A stretch of DNA of 64,000 nt from Marinilabiliaceae bacterium JC040 (GTDB lineage Bacteria > Bacteroidota > Bacteroidia > Bacteroidales > Marinifilaceae). How positions within the stretch are numbered: the first letter of the stretch is position 1; each line of letters starts with the position of its first letter. The notes beneath the pieces are model-generated. The model saw nothing but the letters and a program-made list of their open reading frames with translations. It did no database searches and had not been told where the DNA came from. Below are positions 53,341 to 62,401 of this stretch, in pieces. The position numbers and the translations under genes are program-made. The stretch is taken from assembly GCA_022496785.1 (NCBI GenBank), contig SNAP01000003.1, positions 124,001-188,000 on the forward strand, in the 5' to 3' direction.

Positions 53341-54516
53341 TTATTTCTTATTTATTATCTTTTCTATTTTCTTGAAGAAATCTTTACTTTCTCCAACTTC
53401 TCGCATCAAAATCTCCCCTTTAGGAGATAACAATACAAAGGTTGGATATCCTTCTACTCCAAATCTTTTAGCGTAATTGAATTCTCCTTTACCATTATAT
53501 AATTGCACCCAATTATATTGATGATTCTTTAAGAAAGCTCTCCAAGATTTTAAATTACCATATTCTTTTGCAATACTAACAACTTCAAATTTGTCGGTAT
53601 GTGAATCTCTAAATTTCTTTAAATCAGGAAGTGCCATTACACAATATCTACACCATGTTCCCCAGAAATCTAGTAATACATATTTATTTCCTAAACTTTT
53701 GATATCAAATTCTTTGCCACTTTTTGTGTTACTTGTTTTTATATGAGGAGCAATACAACCTACAGCTGTTGATGCTTTACCTTTTAATTGCTCATATCTA
53801 TTCATTAGAACTGTATATTCTGAACTTCCTTTATAAGAATCTTCAATTTTAGAAAGAAATTTTGGTGCTTCTTTTAATGAAAGACCCTCATTTAAAAGCA
53901 TTGCAGCTGTTCTTAAACCTATTATAGATGAAATATTATTTCTTAAGAATTTCTTCTTTTCTGATATTATCTCTTTTTCAATATTCTTCTTTGTAGTATT
54001 TAATCTACTTACCTTTGATTTTGATAAAGTTTTATCCCCTAATAGATACTGAATATTCATAGCTTTATTCATTAAAGGATAAATTTGTCTATTAAGTTTT
54101 GATAGTATATTATTTTCTTTATCACCTTTTGGATATCCTTCTACATAATCTGAAATTTTTCCATTTACTGAAATATCAGAATTTGGTGATGCTATAAATA
54201 CAAGAAAAGAAAGTGGAGTTGGATATGCACTTTTCTTCGCTGGACTCATGTATTTTGTAACTGCTTTTTCATTTAAATTTAAATACATTATACTAGGTTT
54301 CTCTACCCTAAACTGTATATTGAATTTTCCATCTTTAATTGCGAATTCTACAGATTTTCCTCTAGGATTCTCTTTTGTCCTAACAAAATATGTCCCTTTT
54401 GTCGATTTTAATCCTCTAAGATATACTCTTAGTTTTACATTATTCTCTTTCTGCCCTAATACACTTCCTAGTATTGATACAGAAAATACTGCTAGTAATA
54501 ACAATCTTTTAAGCAT
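53341..54516 (-). CDS. TlpA-like thioredoxin-fold protein with DUF4369 domain (paralogue 3)
   Basis: 391 aa with a signal peptide (cleavage near SVLGQ). Residues about 22-120 form a DUF4369-like beta domain (NVKLRVYLRGLKSTKGTYFV and ISDYVEGYPKGDKEN), a helical middle follows, and the C-terminal domain (from about 255) is TlpA-like with the site FWGTWCRYCVMALP and cis-Pro EGYPTFVLLSPKG. The redox dipeptide is Arg-Tyr. It is about half identical to the next gene; tandem duplicates. Confidence 0.87.
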   Translation of the reverse strand: MLKRLLLLAVFSVSILGSVLGQKENNVKLRVYLRGLKSTKGTYFVRTKENPRGKSVEFAIKDGKFNIQFRVEKPSIMYLNLNEKAVTKYMSPAKKSAYPTPLSFLVFIASPNSDISVNGKISDYVEGYPKGDKENNILSKLNRQIYPLMNKAMNIQYLLGDKTLSKSKVSRLNTTKKNIEKEIISEKKKFLRNNISSIIGLRTAAMLLNEGLSLKEAPKFLSKIEDSYKGSSEYTVLMNRYEQLKGKASTAVGCIAPHIKTSNTKSGKEFDIKSLGNKYVLLDFWGTWCRYCVMALPDLKKFRDSHTDKFEVVSIAKEYGNLKSWRAFLKNHQYNWVQLYNGKGEFNYAKRFGVEGYPTFVLLSPKGEILMREVGESKDFFKKIEKIINKK

Positions 54517-54587
54517 GAGATTTTACTTTTTTTTATTAATATTTCTTATTAGTTAGTTTATTTCTTAGCTTCTCTATTTCCCCAAAA

Positions 54588-54612
54588 AAGGTGACAATAT
54601 TCTTGTCACCTT
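54588..54612 (-). terminator. Terminator after paralogue 4
   Basis: A perfect 10-bp stem AAGGTGACAA / TTGTCACCTT with a T-run on the minus strand, 33 bases after the stop of the gene at 54645. Confidence 0.75.
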
Positions 54613-54644
54613 AAAAATTTAAAATGTTTCTATAATCTATCAAA

Positions 54645-55823
54645 TTACTTAAGTAATTTCTCTAAATCCTTGTAAAATTGTGGATCTTCTCCTACATGTC
54701 TTAATAATATCTTTCCCTTAGGAGATATTAATATTTTTGTTGGAAATCCTGATACACCAAACTGTTTTACATAGTCGTGCTTACCTTTACCATTCAATAC
54801 TTGTACCCACTTGTATGGATTATTCTTTATGAAATTTCTCCATGGTTTAGTATTCTTTGACTCAGATGCAATACCAACTATTCTCATTTTAGATTTGTGA
54901 GCATCAGCAAATTTTTTCATCTCTGGCATTCCTTTAATACAATATCCACACCATGTTCCCCAGAAATCTATTAATACATATTTTCCTCTGTAAGATTTTA
55001 AATCGAATTCTTTTCCTGAATATGTTGCATTTGTTTTGATACGAGGTGCTTTTCTTCCTACTTTAGTCTTTTCTTGACTTTTCTTTTGACTTACTAGTCT
55101 CTTATATGTATCTACTAAATCTTTATAATATCTAGATTTTTTGTATTTAGAATTGATTTTCTTAAGATATTTTGGGAATTCTTTTAGACTAATCTTATTA
55201 CCGATGAATTTTCTAGCCGTTATCATTCCATAAATTGAAGATATATGCTTTTGAACAAATTTGAATGAAATTTCACTAACTTGAGCATCCAATTTATTTC
55301 TTTGAGATTTCAATTCTTCTTTTTTAGAAGCAGAAATTGTTTTATCACCCATTTGATACAAAACATTCATTGTTTTATTTTGTAATGGATAAATTTTACG
55401 ATTTAATTCAGCTACAAGATTATTTTCTTTATCTCCTGAAGGGAATGCATCTACATAATCAGAGATTTTTCCCTCTACATTCATATTCATTCCTGGATAA
55501 GCAATAAAAACAAATGATGATACTGGACTCATAAAATAACCTCTTTTGTCTGGTCCTGAAAATTTCATTACAGCTCTATCATCTGAAGAAAAATAAACTA
55601 AAGTTGGTTCATCAACTTTCCATTGATGAGAAATTGTTTCTCCCTTTACTGGAAATGATACCCATTTACCCTTTGGGTTTTCTTTGTTTTGTAATCTGAA
55701 ACTACATTTTGTAGCTTTAAGTCCTTTTAGTTTTACTGTTACTTTTACATTATTCTCCGACTGTGCATTTGTGAATGTAAACAAACAGAAAATCGCTAAT
55801 ACTAATAATAACGTTTTTTTCAT
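54645..55823 (-). CDS. TlpA-like thioredoxin-fold protein with DUF4369 domain (paralogue 4)
   Basis: 392 aa, signal peptide ending FTFTNAQ. Same order as the neighbour: DUF4369-like domain (VKVTVKLKGLKATKCSFRLQ and ISDYVDAFPSGDKENN), helical middle, TlpA-like thioredoxin domain with FWGTWCGYCIKGMPEM and cis-Pro SGFPTKILISPKG. The Gly-Tyr redox dipeptide differs from the three paralogues in this window. A perfect 18-bp palindrome lies 33 bp upstream of the start. Confidence 0.87.
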   Translation of the reverse strand: MKKTLLLVLAIFCLFTFTNAQSENNVKVTVKLKGLKATKCSFRLQNKENPKGKWVSFPVKGETISHQWKVDEPTLVYFSSDDRAVMKFSGPDKRGYFMSPVSSFVFIAYPGMNMNVEGKISDYVDAFPSGDKENNLVAELNRKIYPLQNKTMNVLYQMGDKTISASKKEELKSQRNKLDAQVSEISFKFVQKHISSIYGMITARKFIGNKISLKEFPKYLKKINSKYKKSRYYKDLVDTYKRLVSQKKSQEKTKVGRKAPRIKTNATYSGKEFDLKSYRGKYVLIDFWGTWCGYCIKGMPEMKKFADAHKSKMRIVGIASESKNTKPWRNFIKNNPYKWVQVLNGKGKHDYVKQFGVSGFPTKILISPKGKILLRHVGEDPQFYKDLEKLLK

Positions 55824-55856
55824 ACTGTATTATTTATTATTTGTTAATTGTTGTGC

Positions 55857-55874
55857 AATGTAGAGCTCTACATT
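55857..55874. promoter_or_regulatory. 18-bp perfect palindrome upstream of paralogue 4
   Basis: AATGTAGAGCTCTACATT is self-complementary without a loop, 33 bp upstream of the start codon. It lies just downstream of TTTCTTTG, an imperfect -7 element on the minus strand. A dimeric regulator site is likelier than an RNA hairpin because there is no loop. Confidence 0.4.
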
Positions 55875-55982
55875 AATTATATAACAAAGAAAATAATTTT
55901 ATACAGGTATGTGTAATTTTTAACGTTAATGTTTTATTAATAATATTTAACAGATTTGTTAAACTAACTTGTATATATAACA

Positions 55983-56014
55983 AAGAGGATGATTATTATA
56001 CTAATCATCCTCTT
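55983..56014 (-). terminator. Terminator of the S46 peptidase gene
   Basis: A perfect 13-bp stem AAGAGGATGATTA / TAATCATCCTCTT about 60 bases after the stop. Confidence 0.7.
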
Positions 56015-56074
56015 CTATATAATAGTGTAAATACTATTATTACATTCTTATGAATGTGAATTTATATTGCTTAA

Positions 56075-58210
56075 TTATTCTGCAAATTTCATTTCATCTA
56101 TTAAACGTTTTGCTCCTGCATACTTGTCTATAATGAATAATGCATATCTAATATCTAAAGCAATATTTCTACAAATTTCTGGATTGTAATACATATCACT
56201 CATAACACCATCCCATGCTCTATCGAAGTTTAATCCTATTAACTCTCCATTAGCATTTAAGACTGGTGAACCTGAATTTCCACCTGTTGTATGGTTTGTT
56301 GCTACAAAACATACTGGAACTTCTCCATTTTGAGTATATTTCCCATAGTTCTTAGTTCTATATAGCTCTCTAAGTTTTTCTGGCACATTATAATCGTAAA
56401 TCTCTGGTCTATCTTTTTCCATTATTCCCTTTAGAGTTGTATAATGTCCATATGTTACTGCATCTCTAGATTCATATCCTTTAATCTTACCATACGACAC
56501 TCTGAACGAAGAATTTGCATCTGGATAGAATTTCTTATCTTTTTGCATTTCCATTAATCCTGCTAACCATGCCTTTTGGAAACTATTTACCTTTGAGTCA
56601 ATTTTATAATATTCTGGCGCAATTTCTTTACGGAATTTATTTGTAATACTTTGCGCTATTAAATTCAATTTACCTTTATATAATTTCTTATACTTTTGTT
56701 TTGAAATAATTTTCTTTAAACGAGATTTAGATGTATAGAAAGATTTGTTATATAATTTTTTAGATATTTTATCTATATCTTTTCCTTCTAATTTCTTTAA
56801 TTCTTCTGGTAAAAATTTAGGAGATGAATTTTTGATATAATGTGACATTAATTTTACAAAAATCTTTCTATCTGTATTTAAATCAAAATTCTTAAAGAAT
56901 GCATCTATCTTTCCATAAAATGCTTCTAGCTTTTTCTCGTCTTTACCGTTATAAGATTTTAAAAATGAATTAACAGAATTGATAAATCCAATAATTTCTG
57001 GACCTCTAATACCTGCCTCAACTGCATAAGCATATGCACGAGCATATTCTGCTTTCTGTGCATACAATTCTTTCATTTGAGGTAAAATATTAGCATAATT
57101 CAACTTTCTCTTTGGTGTTACTTCTGCCCATTTTTGGAATTTAGCTTCTAAATCTTGTTTCAATTTTATTGTATTGAAACGTTTTAATCCTTTAATTTCA
57201 CCTTTCCATCTTTTCCATGAATTTGCTACTCCTGCAGCTTTAGCTGAATATTTGATTCTCAATAATTCACTTGATGCCATAGAAGCTTTTATTGTTTCTA
57301 ATTTCAATGTACGAATAGCGATCTTCTCTGGGTTCTCTATATTCTGTACCTGATCTATTGCATATGATGTTAGATATTCTTTTGTTGTTCCTGGATACCC
57401 AAATACCATTGTAAAATCGTTTTCTTTTACTCCTTTTAGAGATATTGTTAACGATTTCTTAGGTTTTAATGGCTGATTATTTTTAGAATATGCTGCTGGC
57501 TCATTATTTGAATCTGCATATATTCTGAACATTGAAAAATCTCCTGTGTGACGTGGCCATGCCCAGTTATCAGTATCTCCACCAAATTTACCAATTGCTG
57601 ATGGTGGTGCTCCTACTAAACGAACATCTTTATAGATTTTATATACAGACATAAAATATTGGTTACCAGCAAAAAAAGATTTAATGTTTGCTTTCAAATT
57701 TGTTCCTTTTACAGCTTCATCCATTATAGCTTTAATTCTAGCTTTCTGTGCTTTAGGAGCTAATTTTGTTCTTAGAATTGCTTCAACCTTTTCAGTTACA
57801 TCTTCTATTCTTACTAAGAATGAAGCTGTTATTCCAGGATTAGCTAATTCTTCTTCCATACTCATTGCCCAAAAACCATCTCTTAAGTAGTTGTGTTCCA
57901 AAGATGAATGTGCTTGAATTGCTCCATAACCACAGTGGTGATTTGTTATCATTAGTCCTTTGTCTGAGATTATCTCTCCAGTACAAAAATGGTGAAAAGG
58001 ACTTCCCTCTCTACCTAAACCAACTACAGCATCTTTTAAACACGCTTGGTTTACACTGTAAATATCTTCAGCTGACAGTTTAAATCCAGCTTTTTGCATA
58101 TCCTCTATGTTGTATTTCTTCAACAATGCAGGAATCCACATCCCTTCATCAGCCTTCACTATTGGCAAACTAATGAAAAGGATTAATAGAAATAATACGG
58201 TTTTTCTCAT
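56075..58210 (-). CDS. S46-family dipeptidyl-peptidase, DPP11-like
   Basis: 711 aa with a signal peptide ending LPIVKA. The catalytic triad is visible: His in GLMITNHHCGYGAIQ, Asp in GKFGGDTDNWAWPRH and Ser in TTGGNSGSPVLNANG. The specificity segment reads LIGLNFDRAWDG; Arg at this place is the mark of DPP11 (Asp/Glu-specific), whereas DPP7 has Gly. It is a periplasmic exopeptidase removing dipeptides from proteins used as food. Length equals known S46 enzymes. Single gene. Confidence 0.92.
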   Translation of the reverse strand: MRKTVLFLLILFISLPIVKADEGMWIPALLKKYNIEDMQKAGFKLSAEDIYSVNQACLKDAVVGLGREGSPFHHFCTGEIISDKGLMITNHHCGYGAIQAHSSLEHNYLRDGFWAMSMEEELANPGITASFLVRIEDVTEKVEAILRTKLAPKAQKARIKAIMDEAVKGTNLKANIKSFFAGNQYFMSVYKIYKDVRLVGAPPSAIGKFGGDTDNWAWPRHTGDFSMFRIYADSNNEPAAYSKNNQPLKPKKSLTISLKGVKENDFTMVFGYPGTTKEYLTSYAIDQVQNIENPEKIAIRTLKLETIKASMASSELLRIKYSAKAAGVANSWKRWKGEIKGLKRFNTIKLKQDLEAKFQKWAEVTPKRKLNYANILPQMKELYAQKAEYARAYAYAVEAGIRGPEIIGFINSVNSFLKSYNGKDEKKLEAFYGKIDAFFKNFDLNTDRKIFVKLMSHYIKNSSPKFLPEELKKLEGKDIDKISKKLYNKSFYTSKSRLKKIISKQKYKKLYKGKLNLIAQSITNKFRKEIAPEYYKIDSKVNSFQKAWLAGLMEMQKDKKFYPDANSSFRVSYGKIKGYESRDAVTYGHYTTLKGIMEKDRPEIYDYNVPEKLRELYRTKNYGKYTQNGEVPVCFVATNHTTGGNSGSPVLNANGELIGLNFDRAWDGVMSDMYYNPEICRNIALDIRYALFIIDKYAGAKRLIDEMKFAE

Positions 58211-58228
58211 TATTATATAGTTTAAATA

Positions 58229-58798
58229 TTAATATTTTAATAATTCTGAATACAATCTCTGTACAGGTAGACCAACTACATTAAAATATGAGCCCTCTAT
58301 CTTTTCTATCCCTATCATCCCAATCCACTCCTGTATTCCATAAGCTCCTGCTTTATCGAAAGGCTGATATTCTTTTATATAGTAGTCTATTTCTTCTTCT
58401 CTTAATTCTTTAAAATATACTTTTGTTGACGATGTAAAACTTATTGTTTTTTCAATAGATTTTATACAAACTCCTGTGTACACATAATGATCTCTACCTG
58501 ATAATAAATTCAACATTTCTTTAGCTTCTTCAAGTCCACTAGCTTTTCCTAATATAGTATTCTCAACTACAACTGTTGTATCTGCTGTAATAACAAGTTC
58601 ATCAGTTTTCAAAGTTTCAATAAAAGCATCTGCTTTTTTCACTGCTAAGAATTCTGCTACTTTATCTTTTTCTATATCTTCAGGATATGTTTCTTCAACT
58701 TCCTTTTTTGATATCGTAAATGAAATTCCTAATTCCTCAAGCATTTGCTTTCTTCTAGGAGAACCTGAACCTAATAATATTTTATAGTTTTCTAACAT
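58229..58798 (-). CDS. maf: Maf-family nucleotide pyrophosphatase
   Basis: 189 aa. LLGSGSPRRKQMLEELGI at the N-terminus, KADAF, ITADTTVVVENTILGKASG and DKAGAYGIQEWIGMIGIEKI are the Maf motifs. It hydrolyses non-canonical nucleoside triphosphates. The start overlaps the UbiA-like stop by one base; the group maf-ubiA-kdsC-DUF2520 is transcribed together. Confidence 0.93.
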   Translation of the reverse strand: MLENYKILLGSGSPRRKQMLEELGISFTISKKEVEETYPEDIEKDKVAEFLAVKKADAFIETLKTDELVITADTTVVVENTILGKASGLEEAKEMLNLLSGRDHYVYTGVCIKSIEKTISFTSSTKVYFKELREEEIDYYIKEYQPFDKAGAYGIQEWIGMIGIEKIEGSYFNVVGLPVQRLYSELLKY

Positions 58799-59739
58799 TA
58801 TAATAAACCTTTTTGAAGTACTATAGCTATAATTATTCCAAATAGAGCTATTGATATAACGATAGCTTTACTTAATAATAACTGAATTTTTAGGCTTTTA
58901 ATATTTTTTCTACCACATATGTTTATGATTGTTACTAAAGGAAGTAATATCGAGAATACTATAATGTATGCTTGAGCCCATTTCACTGTTTCAAAAATTG
59001 ATTTTGTAACATATATTGAAACAAGTATTAAACCCATATATAAAGATGCGATAGTAATATTGGTTAATCTATTATCTGTTTCATCGTATAAGACTAAATC
59101 TTTTAAATTCGCTTTTATAAGATTCTTAGCAAACTGTCCTAAAAATAATGCTAAAGAGAAAATTCCTAACCAATTGAAAAGATATAAGAAATTGAAATCA
59201 TCTGCTTTCATTTGATCTTCATAGAATCCATTTAAAAATGGAATCTCATATAAAAGACCGATTATTGGTATAAAAGCTACCATTAATGATATAATAAATT
59301 GTCCAAATATTTTATTCTTCTTGTAACTTGTACTATAAAACCACATTAAACCTGTTGCAAGTATATACAAAACTGTTAAATTGATTACTCCTGTTTTATA
59401 TGAAACATAACCACCTAATATTATTGCTACAAAGTTTAAAATAACATGCAACTTTATGGCTGTTATCCTTTCTATCTTAGTCTTTACAATATTCTGATTC
59501 GGACGAACAATTACATCTTTCTTTGTATCAAAATAATCATCTATTGTATAACCTGCCAACACTAAAGCTCCTAAGGCTATTACCAATAATACAAATAGAT
59601 ATGTTGGCATTTGTATTGAAAATCCTCCAATTGAAAGAATAGAATTAATAATACAATACCTAACTATCATTAATAATAAAACAATACCTCCTATTTGAAG
59701 TATTCTTAATCTTTTGCAGATATCTAATATTTTCTTCAT
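58798..59739 (-). CDS. UbiA-family prenyltransferase, (geranylgeranyl)glycerol-phosphate-transferase-like
   Basis: 313 aa with about nine membrane helices. The Asp-rich motif is GYTIDDYFDTKKDVIVRPNQ, matching the first DxxxD motif of UbiA enzymes, with a second acidic cluster in LVLYDETDNR. The closest form I recall is the geranylgeranylglycerol-phosphate geranylgeranyltransferase-like protein that Bacteroidota encode beside maf and kdsC. The actual prenyl acceptor in Bacteroidota is not established. Confidence 0.8.
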   Translation of the reverse strand: MKKILDICKRLRILQIGGIVLLLMIVRYCIINSILSIGGFSIQMPTYLFVLLVIALGALVLAGYTIDDYFDTKKDVIVRPNQNIVKTKIERITAIKLHVILNFVAIILGGYVSYKTGVINLTVLYILATGLMWFYSTSYKKNKIFGQFIISLMVAFIPIIGLLYEIPFLNGFYEDQMKADDFNFLYLFNWLGIFSLALFLGQFAKNLIKANLKDLVLYDETDNRLTNITIASLYMGLILVSIYVTKSIFETVKWAQAYIIVFSILLPLVTIINICGRKNIKSLKIQLLLSKAIVISIALFGIIIAIVLQKGLL

Positions 59740-59750
59740 ACTATTTATAT

Positions 59751-60278
59751 TTATTTACTGCATACATAACAGCTTGTGTCTAACCACTTATCTTGAGCTT
59801 TTAATACTTGTTCTATAATGTCTCTTACACATGCTTCCCCTCCTTTACAGTCTGAAATATATGCTGATATATTCTTTATTTCAGGACATGCATCTAGAGG
59901 ACATACTGCCACACCTATTCTTTTCATTATTTCATAATCTGGGATATCATCTCCCATATATAAAATATCATCTTCTACTAATTTGTGATTTGCTAAAAAA
60001 TCTGCTAATGCTTCTAATTTATTTGAAACACCTAGATAAACATCTTTTACACCTAAACTATTTAATCGTTTTTCAATTCCTGGGCCTTTCCCTCCAGATA
60101 TTATTCCAATTGGATATCCTTTTTTTATGGCATAGGCTAAAGCATATCCATCTTTTACACATGATGTTCTTTTTAATTGACCATTCTCATCTATTTCTTG
60201 ACTTTGCTTTGATAGTACTCCGTCTATATCAAATATAAAAGCTTTTACTTTATTTAGTTCTTCTTTAAAAAATGCCAT
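59751..60278 (-). CDS. kdsC: KDO-8-phosphate phosphatase-like HAD hydrolase
   Basis: 175 aa, cap-less HAD. The nucleophile motif is FIFDIDGVLS, motif II GIISGGKG, and motif IV MGDDIPDYEIMK. This is the tetrameric KdsC type that dephosphorylates KDO-8-P for lipopolysaccharide core. A Cys-rich tail (CYVCSK) is present. It overlaps the DUF2520 gene by 14 bp. Confidence 0.88.
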   Translation of the reverse strand: MAFFKEELNKVKAFIFDIDGVLSKQSQEIDENGQLKRTSCVKDGYALAYAIKKGYPIGIISGGKGPGIEKRLNSLGVKDVYLGVSNKLEALADFLANHKLVEDDILYMGDDIPDYEIMKRIGVAVCPLDACPEIKNISAYISDCKGGEACVRDIIEQVLKAQDKWLDTSCYVCSK

Positions 60279-61053
60279 TTTCTTCTTTACTTTTGGTAAT
60301 ATTATTGCTTATAAAAGTATATAATTTTTTAATATCTACATTATCTCCTATCAGCTCTTTATGCTGATTCATAGTTGTTTTATCGTTCCTTATTGCTGGA
60401 CCTGTTTGTGCCTTTGATGGACAGATATCTTTTATCTTCATTGCAGTTTCCTCTATCAATGGATGTAATAGCCTGAAATCCATCTCATTATCTTTCAATA
60501 TCTGCTCAGCTTGTGAATACATATAATTCACAAAATTACAAGCAAAAACTGCTGAAAGATGCAAATATTTCCTTTTCTCTTCATTTATCCTCTCTACCTT
60601 CTGAGATATATTATTTGCTATTTCCTCTATGCTTTGAGTTGTTTCTTCAGTATTTCCTTCTACACATATTGGTATATCACTAAATTCTATTATTCTTTTT
60701 TTTGTAAATGTTTGAAGAGGATATAATACTCCGTAATTTGTTGAGTAATTTTTAAAGACATCCATACTAACACTTCCTGCTGTATGTATTAATAATGCAT
60801 CTTTTGGAAGATCTAGACGCATTAAGATACCTTTTATTGCGGTATCACTTACTGAGAATATATATATATCTGCTTGCTTATATACTTCTGCAATATTATC
60901 TGTAAAATATATTCCTGTTTTAGAACCTAATTCTCTGGCATTACTTATTGTTCTACTGTATATTTGACATACATTATAACCCGTTTTTACCAAGGTTCTA
61001 GTAAGATGAGTGGCTACATTGCCAGCTCCAATTATTACTATTTTACGTGTCAT
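60265..61053 (-). CDS. DUF2520 Rossmann-fold protein
   Basis: 262 aa. N-terminal dinucleotide-binding motif KIVIIGAGNVATHL, then HTAGSVSMDVF and GVLYPLQTFTKKR, as in the Rossmann-like/DUF2520 family. The C-terminal helical domain has LHLSAVFACNFVNYMYSQAE. It is annotated widely as an NADP-dependent oxidoreductase-like protein; no reaction is known. First or second gene of the operon, 3 bp after the 162-aa gene stop. Confidence 0.85.
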   Translation of the reverse strand: MTRKIVIIGAGNVATHLTRTLVKTGYNVCQIYSRTISNARELGSKTGIYFTDNIAEVYKQADIYIFSVSDTAIKGILMRLDLPKDALLIHTAGSVSMDVFKNYSTNYGVLYPLQTFTKKRIIEFSDIPICVEGNTEETTQSIEEIANNISQKVERINEEKRKYLHLSAVFACNFVNYMYSQAEQILKDNEMDFRLLHPLIEETAMKIKDICPSKAQTGPAIRNDKTTMNQHKELIGDNVDIKKLYTFISNNITKSKEENGIF

Positions 61054-61055
61054 TC

Positions 61056-61544
61056 TTATTGATATTCTATTTCTGCTACGTTTTTAACTCTGACTTTATT
61101 TTCGTCTAAAAGCTTGTAAAATTTATTTATTGCCCTTAAAAGATCTTCATATAAATCTTCTGAAACTAAGACTAATTTACCATTATTTTTTTGAAGATGT
61201 CGCAATCCTTCGGTGTTCTTCTTTCTGTTAGTTAGGTATATAGAACCTGAGGGAGAAAAAGAATGTACCAATTGATTACGTAGCTTATCGTATAAGAAGT
61301 TGTCTTTATTTATATGTGAGTAATATTCCGGCATAAGTCGGCGTATACATTTATTAAATCGTTTCATTGACTGAGAACGTGCCTTAAGAGGTTTATCATC
61401 TAAAAAACCTCCTAATGTCTCAATTGCTTGACCCATAAGTATAAAAGAAAAATGATGAAAATTCTCTTCTTGTAGTCTCTTTAATTCGATAACAAAAAAT
61501 TTATCGACAAAGGCTTTAATTCTTTCCTTATTATCTGCATTCAT
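61056..61544 (-). CDS. Conserved hypothetical protein, 162 aa
   Basis: Soluble, mostly helical. HHFSFILMGQAIETLGGFLD and LRNQLVHSFSPSGSIYLTNR are the distinctive stretches; the latter recalls the RN..H motif of HEPN-like helical proteins (Arg, Asn, and His four to five residues later), but this is weak. It starts the operon that continues to maf and diverges from the aminotransferase gene across 41 bp. Confidence 0.6.
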   Translation of the reverse strand: MNADNKERIKAFVDKFFVIELKRLQEENFHHFSFILMGQAIETLGGFLDDKPLKARSQSMKRFNKCIRRLMPEYYSHINKDNFLYDKLRNQLVHSFSPSGSIYLTNRKKNTEGLRHLQKNNGKLVLVSEDLYEDLLRAINKFYKLLDENKVRVKNVAEIEYQ

Positions 61545-61585
61545 CCTACAAAAATAGTAAATTTGTGATTGTAAAAAATTAAGTC

Positions 61586-62395
61586 ATGTCAGAATGTTAT
61601 AAAAACAAATATATTTTTGATTCTAAAATATATTTTTCTTCAAGCTTTAACGAGAATATCCTTAATGCTAACAATGTTGTTTATGAAGTTGTTAGACTCG
61701 TAAATAGTAAAATAATCGATTTTGATGCCAATTATATTAGACTTCAAAATTCTTTAAAAATCATTGGTTTTGAATGCCCTTTCTCAAAAGATAAACTTGA
61801 AAAAGAAATTGAGAACCTTGCTACTATTAATGATGTATCTTCCGGAAATACTAAATTATTGTTTTTTGAAAGAGATAATAAACTTTCATATATGATTTTC
61901 TTTATCAAACATTACTACCCTAATGAAGATGAAGTTAGAAATGGAGTTAAATGCTCTTTTATGGATGCTGTTCGACCAAATCCTAATGCAAAAATTATTA
62001 ATAATGATTTAAGAGGAAGAGCCAATAATCTTATAAAAGAAAAACAAGTATTTGAAATGATACTTATAAATAACAATGGTTTTATTACTGAAGGATCAAG
62101 ATCTAATCTTTTCTTTATTAAAGATAATTCTATCACCACTTGTCCTAATGAACTTGTTTTAAGAGGAACTGTAAGAAAAAGACTTATTAAACTTTGTCAG
62201 ATTAACAAAATAGCCGTAAATTACCAACTAATTAGTAAAGATCAGGCTAAAGACTATGATGCAGCTTTCTTAACAGGTACATCTTTAAACATATTACCTA
62301 TAAATAGTATAGATGATTTTAGTTTTGATTGCAATAATTCTTTACTTAGATTTTTACAAGAAGAATATTTGAAATTAATTAAATTAAAATGCTAA
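61586..62395 (+). CDS. Class IV PLP-dependent aminotransferase (IlvE/PabC-like)
   Basis: 269 aa. The PLP Lys is Lys136 in NAKIINND, 33 residues before the Glu of GFITEGSRSNLFFI, the spacing found in PabC and branched-chain aminotransferases. AFLTGTSLNILPI near the C-terminus is the phosphate-binding turn. VVYEVVRLVNSKI at the N-terminus matches the YE..R motif. Whether it is an aminodeoxychorismate lyase or an aminotransferase cannot be told. It is 6 bp upstream of the serine hydrolase gene. Confidence 0.83.
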   Translation: MSECYKNKYIFDSKIYFSSSFNENILNANNVVYEVVRLVNSKIIDFDANYIRLQNSLKIIGFECPFSKDKLEKEIENLATINDVSSGNTKLLFFERDNKLSYMIFFIKHYYPNEDEVRNGVKCSFMDAVRPNPNAKIINNDLRGRANNLIKEKQVFEMILINNNGFITEGSRSNLFFIKDNSITTCPNELVLRGTVRKRLIKLCQINKIAVNYQLISKDQAKDYDAAFLTGTSLNILPINSIDDFSFDCNNSLLRFLQEEYLKLIKLKC

Positions 62396-62401
62396 CTTTT
62401 A

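Noticed and set aside
59831-60238. 135-aa + strand frame rich in Leu and His
   Set aside because: Antisense shadow of kdsC; composition follows from the AT-rich codons of the real gene.
61056-61544. HEPN toxin for the 162-aa protein
   Set aside because: The RN...H spacing is only roughly fitting, no nucleotidyltransferase antitoxin is adjacent, and it heads a housekeeping operon.
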